From an uncultured Clostridia bacterium (GTDB lineage: Bacteria > Bacillota > Clostridia > Christensenellales > CAG-314), in NCBI GenBank assembly GCA_944364615.1, contig CALVWF010000001.1:257840-321839 (forward strand): DNA of 64,000 bases, read 5' to 3'. Positions 63,442-64,000 of the stretch are shown here, one piece after another. How positions within the stretch are numbered: the stretch's first letter is position 1; every line of letters begins with the position of its first letter. Position numbers and translations under genes: made by a program. The notes beneath the pieces are model-generated. The model was not told where the DNA came from, did not search any database, and saw nothing but the letters and a program-made list of their open reading frames with translations.

Positions 63442-64000
63442 TCAACCCTTTACACTACCTACAGTTACACCCTTAGTAAAGAACTTCAACACAAATGGAT
63501 AAACAACAAGTATCGGAATGATACTCAACACAATCATTGCCGCTTCGATATTGGCTTTTTGGATGTTTTCCCAAGTACCAACCAATGCGTCAGGTTCGGA
63601 CTGTATGTAGTTCAAGATAAACAAGGACAAAGGATACCACTTCTCTTCCGTACCGAGGTAAATCAATGCACTTGTGTAGTTGTTCCAAAATGTAACAGCA
63701 GTAAACAAACTTACGCTTGCCACACAGGGCATCGAAACGGGAAAGAGTATCTTGAACATGATTTGCAAGTTACTTGCGCCGTCGATTTTCGCCGATTCTT
63801 CCAGTTCGGGAGGTAATCCTTGAAGGTAGCTCTTGATGAGAATCAGGTTGTAAACCTGAACTACCGATGGCAAAATCAACGCCAATGGAGAACGGGTAAG
63901 ACCCAATGAATTTACAACCAAATAGTTGGGAACCATACCACCCGAAAAGATCATGACGATGATAAAGAACACCATCAAACCTTTACGGAAGGGGAAGTCA
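63442..64000 (-). CDS. ABC transporter permease of the LplC/YtcP type, C-terminal part (cut by window edge)
   Basis: At least 186 residues are visible; the frame is open to the right edge (DFPFRKGLM before the first internal Met). The FFIIVMIFSGGMVPNYLVVN segment is characteristic of the LplC group, which imports complex or uronic-acid-containing oligosaccharides. The EAA loop reads LEESAKIDGASNLQIMFKIL. The C-terminal spans end at GVTVGSVKG, typical for the group. The partner permease (LplB type) and binding protein should be encoded to the right. Confidence 0.92.
   Translation of the reverse strand, partial: DFPFRKGLMVFFIIVMIFSGGMVPNYLVVNSLGLTRSPLALILPSVVQVYNLILIKSYLQGLPPELEESAKIDGASNLQIMFKILFPVSMPCVASVSLFTAVTFWNNYTSALIYLGTEEKWYPLSLFILNYIQSEPDALVGTWENIQKANIEAAMIVLSIIPILVVYPFVLKFFTKGVTVGSVKG

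Overview
The window most likely comes from an anaerobic, low-to-moderate-GC Gram-positive bacterium of the Clostridia, probably an uncultured gut or animal-associated lineage. The grounds are strong GGAGG-type ribosome binding sites, many lipoproteins with a short signal peptide and lipobox, ABC sugar uptake instead of PTS, LacI-type regulators, and surface proteins built from InlB, Big_2, GLUG, BspA-type leucine-rich and zinc-ribbon-like repeats. This placement is inference; there is no rRNA to confirm it.

Layout. (1) 1-4484, minus strand: a type I restriction-modification operon, hsdM - KAP-family NTPase - AbiJ-like protein - hsdS (cut by the window edge). A decayed copy of the hsdM 3' end lies between the KAP and AbiJ-like genes and suggests how the KAP gene arrived. 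(2) 5059-6217, plus strand: glycerate kinase with its own promoter. (3) 6619-22648, minus strand: a lacI-type gene followed by a nine-gene glycan operon: two large binding lipoproteins, a GH43-type lipoprotein, an ABC transporter (binding protein, two permeases, an unannotated 39-residue membrane peptide, ATPase) and a GH2 beta-galactosidase-like enzyme. (4) 23905-24429: an isolated small membrane protein. (5) 25907-41156, minus strand: a second LacI regulator, then a ten-gene operon: ABC transporter without ATPase, GH172 enzyme, L-fucose/D-arabinose isomerase, ribulose-phosphate 3-epimerase family protein, PfkB kinase and three large surface proteins. Taken together the catabolic genes spell a D-arabinofuranoside to D-xylulose-5-phosphate route, with perfect or near-perfect LacI-type palindromes at both promoters.

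(6) 41346-49796: a small surface lipoprotein pair, then a promoter, a structured leader RNA ending in an intrinsic terminator, and a 2,269-residue BspA-like lipoprotein. (7) 49.75-60.9 kb: a zone of gene decay and mobile-element traces: HTH remnant, inverted repeats, iteron-like repeats, serine-recombinase tail, truncated nucleotidyltransferase, a tRNA 3' fragment with terminator (attachment-site signature), a SIR2-like protein, a frameshifted surface protein and two truncated genes. A flavin reductase is intact here. (8) 61021-64000, minus strand: the end of a third sugar operon: LplC-type permease (cut by the edge), ROK sugar kinase and FAD-dependent oxidoreductase.

The genes work together as glycan capture at the surface, ABC import, cytoplasmic cleavage and kinase/isomerase steps feeding central metabolism. 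One ATPase (9403-10914) may energise more than one of the three transporters. The most noteworthy items are the candidate D-arabinose pathway, the non-standard type I RM operon, the structured leader RNA and the 39-residue peptide.
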